Below the pieces are notes generated by a model that made no database searches, was not told the origin of the DNA, and saw only the letters and a list, made by a program, of their open reading frames with translations. This document shows positions 57,853 through 64,000 of a stretch of 64,000 nt of DNA, piece by piece. Where the stretch lies: positions 9,110,275 to 9,174,274 of the forward strand of contig NC_134032.1 in the NCBI RefSeq assembly GCF_964204645.1. The letters run 5' to 3'. The position numbers and the translations under genes are program-made. The stretch comes from Tubulanus polymorphus. Taxonomy: Eukaryota > Nemertea > Palaeonemertea > Tubulaniformes > Tubulanidae. How positions within the stretch are numbered: the first letter of the stretch is position 1; every line of letters begins with the position of its first letter.

Positions 57853-58902
57853 TTTGGGGTATTTTTCAAGAGTTTTTAAGTCCATACAGTCAATGTGCAT
57901 GACGAGCCTATTAGGATCTACCCTTTAAAACCGGCCTTGAATTTTGAATGCCGGAATCATTAGATGGTCGTGCATAAATATTGTACAACGGCAACGCGCA
58001 CGAAGACTGATAGCCTTTCTCAAATAATCCTCCAACGGTTCACATCCACGCTATGTGAGTCTAATTCAGATTAGGCCTACCAACGAGAGATGTAAATGAT
58101 CTCAGCCCCTGAACTCAAAGACAAAAATAATAAACTAAGTTCCATATCAAAAATAAATGTCTTTTATTATCATGAAATAATAACAAGATTTATTAGCAGT
58201 ATAAAACCGGTACACTTACGTATCACTTCGGTACACTCCCTGATTTCTTATCAACTTCTCTCTTCGTTACACATAATTGAGTCAAGGGAATTAAAAATAT
58301 AAGAAGTTGTGCATGCATACTTTATGGATGGCCACGTAGGCTTACACCCAAGGAAATACTTGTACTTTAACAACTGACGTATTTACCTAATTAATATGTC
58401 CGTAAATCACCAGCAGTGGACAGTGGAACTAAAACATCAATTTTTTCATGCATTTTACGCTATATTGAAGGAATGTCAAAAGTTCTCTAATTTACTAAAA
58501 CAGAATCGGAGAAAAAAGTCTTCATTTTCTGTTTCCAATGTCTAAATTACCTACAAACCATGATAAAAATGTTTTGAAAATACACGTATCTCGGTTTGTA
58601 GGCATAGAAACAGAAGGCATATTTTCAAACTTTATTGACACATTGATCTGGGACATTGGGAAGGTTGGTACTTTATAACCAAAACTGAGTTACTTCACCC
58701 AAATAAGGTTAAATAGACATTGGAAGTATTAAATGAAAAACTGAAAAATGATAAGTTTTCTTACCAATGCATAAATACATATATTTCTTCACTAATCAAT
58801 GCATAGGCTACAAACTGGTACACAAACTCGATAGATCACACTCGATCCACTGAAAATAAGAGTTAAATGATAATCAGAAAAATTGAATTCATTGATCTAA
58901 AA
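57853..58902. other. No gene seen; 3' flank of the MULE-type gene
   Basis: AT-rich. The left terminal inverted repeat of a transposon may lie here, but without the other end, which would be outside the window, it cannot be recognised. Confidence 0.4.
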
Positions 58903-63935
<5,033 letters not shown>

Positions 63936-64000
63936 CTGAAAAAAAACAGAATGTATCATTATGTATTAGTCGCATGCACACATTCACTGTATAACACATG
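63936..64000. other. Intron at the window edge
   Basis: Pyrimidine-rich upstream context on the minus strand (TTTTTTTCAG acceptor at 63936). Further protease exons are expected beyond the window. Confidence 0.4.

Overview
The window is animal nuclear DNA and holds no recognisable bacterial-type genes. It is AT-rich, and its coding segments are split by GT-AG introns. It is packed with eukaryotic mobile elements (non-LTR, Ty1/copia-like and Ty3-like retroelements, terminal-inverted-repeat DNA transposons, MITEs) and minisatellites. The mix suggests an invertebrate, perhaps marine, but that is inference and the species cannot be read from the sequence. No ordinary host housekeeping gene is recognisable.

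1-13.8 kb is repeat-dominated. A G-rich 24-bp minisatellite (415-960) and a related one (13025-13515) are flanked by inverted copies of one unique segment. A 39-40 bp minisatellite occurs twice in opposite orientation (7507-8745 and 10635-11405). Between them lies a decayed non-LTR retrotransposon, split by a reverse-transcriptase element that itself carries a MITE. At 13.85-17.1 kb there are small coiled-coil-like exons, a duplicated exon and a solo LTR. Several MITEs, a perfect foldback and decayed coding fragments follow up to 21 kb.

21-50.1 kb is one compound structure. A Ty1/copia element (21013-24694, minus strand, target duplication CACTT) sits next to a multi-exon gene of unknown function, called gene X here. 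A segment made of gene X, the copia LTR, part of copia gag and a second, unrelated solo LTR is repeated in tandem with a period of about 3.86-3.92 kb. The outermost copies lack the second LTR. This is the pattern expected if ectopic recombination between two insertions of that LTR founded the array. A 7.3-kb Academ-like DNA transposon with an XPG-type nuclease protein (31353-38690, target duplication TAA) later landed in one unit.

50-58 kb holds one exon of gene X beyond the duplication, a hAT-like non-autonomous element, a CR1-like LINE fragment, a tandemly duplicated exon and a decayed transposase-like sequence.

58.9-63.9 kb (minus strand, continuing past the right edge) is the best gene in the window. 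Twelve consecutive exons in matching phase encode at least 1,128 residues with no stop: the C-terminal half of a ubiquitin-specific protease, a C2H2 zinc finger, and a MULE transposase with all three acidic residues and a SWIM zinc finger. A protease-transposase fusion of this kind is the most interesting object here.
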